Of a stretch of 64,000 nt of DNA, positions 62,901-64,000 are shown in pieces. Each line of letters opens with the position of its first letter. Position 1 is the stretch's first letter. Made by a program: the position numbers and the translations under genes. This DNA comes from Prunus persica (Eukaryota > Streptophyta > Magnoliopsida > Rosales > Rosaceae). The stretch is taken from the NCBI RefSeq assembly GCF_000346465.2, contig NC_034014.1, positions 5,834,507-5,898,506 on the forward strand, given 5' to 3'. A model generated the notes under the pieces. It worked only from the letters and a program-made list of their open reading frames with translations. It was not told the origin of the DNA and searched no databases.

Positions 62901-63959
62901 TAATGCCTTCTAAACTTTCAAATGTACAAACATGCAATTTATGTTTTATAAAATAACTTTAAAACACCATTACTTCCATTATACAAATCTATTTTCCCAT
63001 AAATTTGTATTTTCTTTTGAAAAGCGTTTCATTGAGGTATATCAAACAAGAGACATGATGAATATCGGATTTTACATGGTTTGGTGGAGTTTAGTTGCTG
63101 TTCCACAGGCCAGTTGTGTTGTAAAGTTTTACATGGTTTCTGAAGTTCTCGGATGAAAGATATCCACGTGTTCTCCATCTGCCATAACCTTATTGCACTG
63201 ACAATTTCTTGCCTGAGATGTGTTTATCATTCAAAACATAAAAGAAGTTACTTTGCCATAATTAGGACGATACATGGTATTTAATTTTTATTTTTTTTAT
63301 AGAAGCAAGCAATGAGACTTGTAGACCTTCTTACTTCTGCAGGTGTTCTTTGTGATTTTTTGTTTTGTTTCTATTTATAAAGAAATCTCTTTTCCGCTGC
63401 TTTGAATAGCTCTCTTTTCTTTGCACCTGAAACCAAAAAGCTAGGAAATTCAGTAATTTTTTATGCAATTCTACATCCCTATTTGATTTCATGAAATCTG
63501 ATGCTTTCAGTATGTCTTCATGGCAGGATGTGTATGATCGCCTGGAGAAAGAAATGGAAACCTTTAATGTTTCAGGTGCTTCTGGTACCGTGGTGTCAGA
63601 TGATTTGCGCGAGACAAAAGCTGGTCATGACACAAGCAGGTTGACTGAGTCAACTGAAAATGTTAGTGATAGCAGCGGTAATAAACAGGCCATGGAGAAA
63701 GGATCCAAAAAGAAAAAGAGCAAAGGGGCTGGGAATATGATGACAGGTCCAGCTGAGAATGAGCTGGATAACCAGGACCGTGCTCCTACGAAATCTAAGA
63801 AAAATCAAAGGAAAGGCAAGAATATCTCTTCCGAACAAGTTGCAGAGTCAAAAGCAGCTGCTAAGTTGGTAAAAATCAAAGAGGAAAATCTCAACATTCC
63901 TTCAGAAGATTGGGTAATGAAGAAGATTGCAACATTGGTACCTGATTTTGAAGAACAAG
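59988..63959 (+). CDS. UFL1: UFM1-protein ligase 1 (UFL1), 5' part
   Basis: E3 ligase that attaches the ubiquitin-like UFM1 to targets, mainly at the ER and ribosomes. Exons: 59988-60161, 60452-60763, 60841-61107, 61320-61367, 61855-61920, 62040-62143, 62588-62681, 62759-62815 and 63527-63959; all GT-AG and frame-consistent, giving 518 codons so far. The gene continues beyond the right edge (usual length about 800 residues). The N-terminus MDDELLELQRQFEFAQQAKS leads into winged-helix repeats (SKLGRVSVIDLADTTGVD, ALAELAAQLHVSSEMVAS), then LEGGQLYTPAYVARVTAMVRG and YPEGMPLVTTFVHPSM. The last visible exon is Lys-rich and low in complexity (GSKKKKSKGA, KSKKNQRKG), as in plant UFL1. No defect seen. 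Confidence 0.94.
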
Positions 63960-64000
63960 GTCTGTTGATTCTGATTCCTGCTATTTTATTCATTTTAATT

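Overview
The window is nuclear DNA from a flowering plant, most likely a eudicot. The supported genes have plant-type GT-AG introns. Gene families include 3-ketoacyl-CoA synthase, EXO70H and a PGG-domain ankyrin protein. The transposon classes and the AT-rich, gene-poor spacing fit too. Gene content would suit a woody rosid such as Rosaceae, but nothing here proves the family. One assembly gap (149 N) lies at 3114-3262.

Left third (1-13.9 kb) is a nest of transposons. It opens inside a CACTA (En/Spm) element whose 3' terminus is at 4149, followed by a non-coding stretch with tandem arrays and a minus-oriented LTR at 7173-7781. A decayed plus-strand Ty1/copia element follows at 8217-11975. It keeps its primer-binding site, protease, integrase, reverse transcriptase/RNase H and 3' LTR, but has no 5' LTR and no gag. 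It appears to split one exon of an unidentified minus-strand host gene: coding-looking sequence runs up to both sides of the element and stays in frame across it.

The middle (13.9-26 kb) holds ribosomal protein L35 (4 exons, promoter with telo-boxes and G-boxes), a nuclear tRNA-Arg(TCG) on the minus strand, a rearranged segmental duplication with MITEs (19.1-22 kb), and an intronless EXO70H exocyst gene.

From about 26.8 to 32.9 kb lies a Mutator-like element (MULE) with long terminal inverted repeats and two convergent genes: a minus-strand MuDR-type transposase with a premature stop, and a plus-strand multi-exon passenger gene of the Ulp1/DUF1985-associated type that lacks a recognisable protease domain. 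Its non-coding parts are seeded with copies of a near-palindromic motif, and two of its passenger exons are tandem duplicates.

The right half has ordinary genes on the plus strand: KCS12-like 3-ketoacyl-CoA synthase, a nine-exon Nudix hydrolase (NUDT9/NUDT22 type), a PGG-domain ankyrin membrane protein, and the 5' part of UFL1 (UFM1 E3 ligase), which runs off the right edge. Between and inside them are a PIF/Harbinger-like element with TTA target duplication and two 5'-truncated retroposon tails with target-site duplications. The genes are independent plant loci; no operon-like cooperation is expected.
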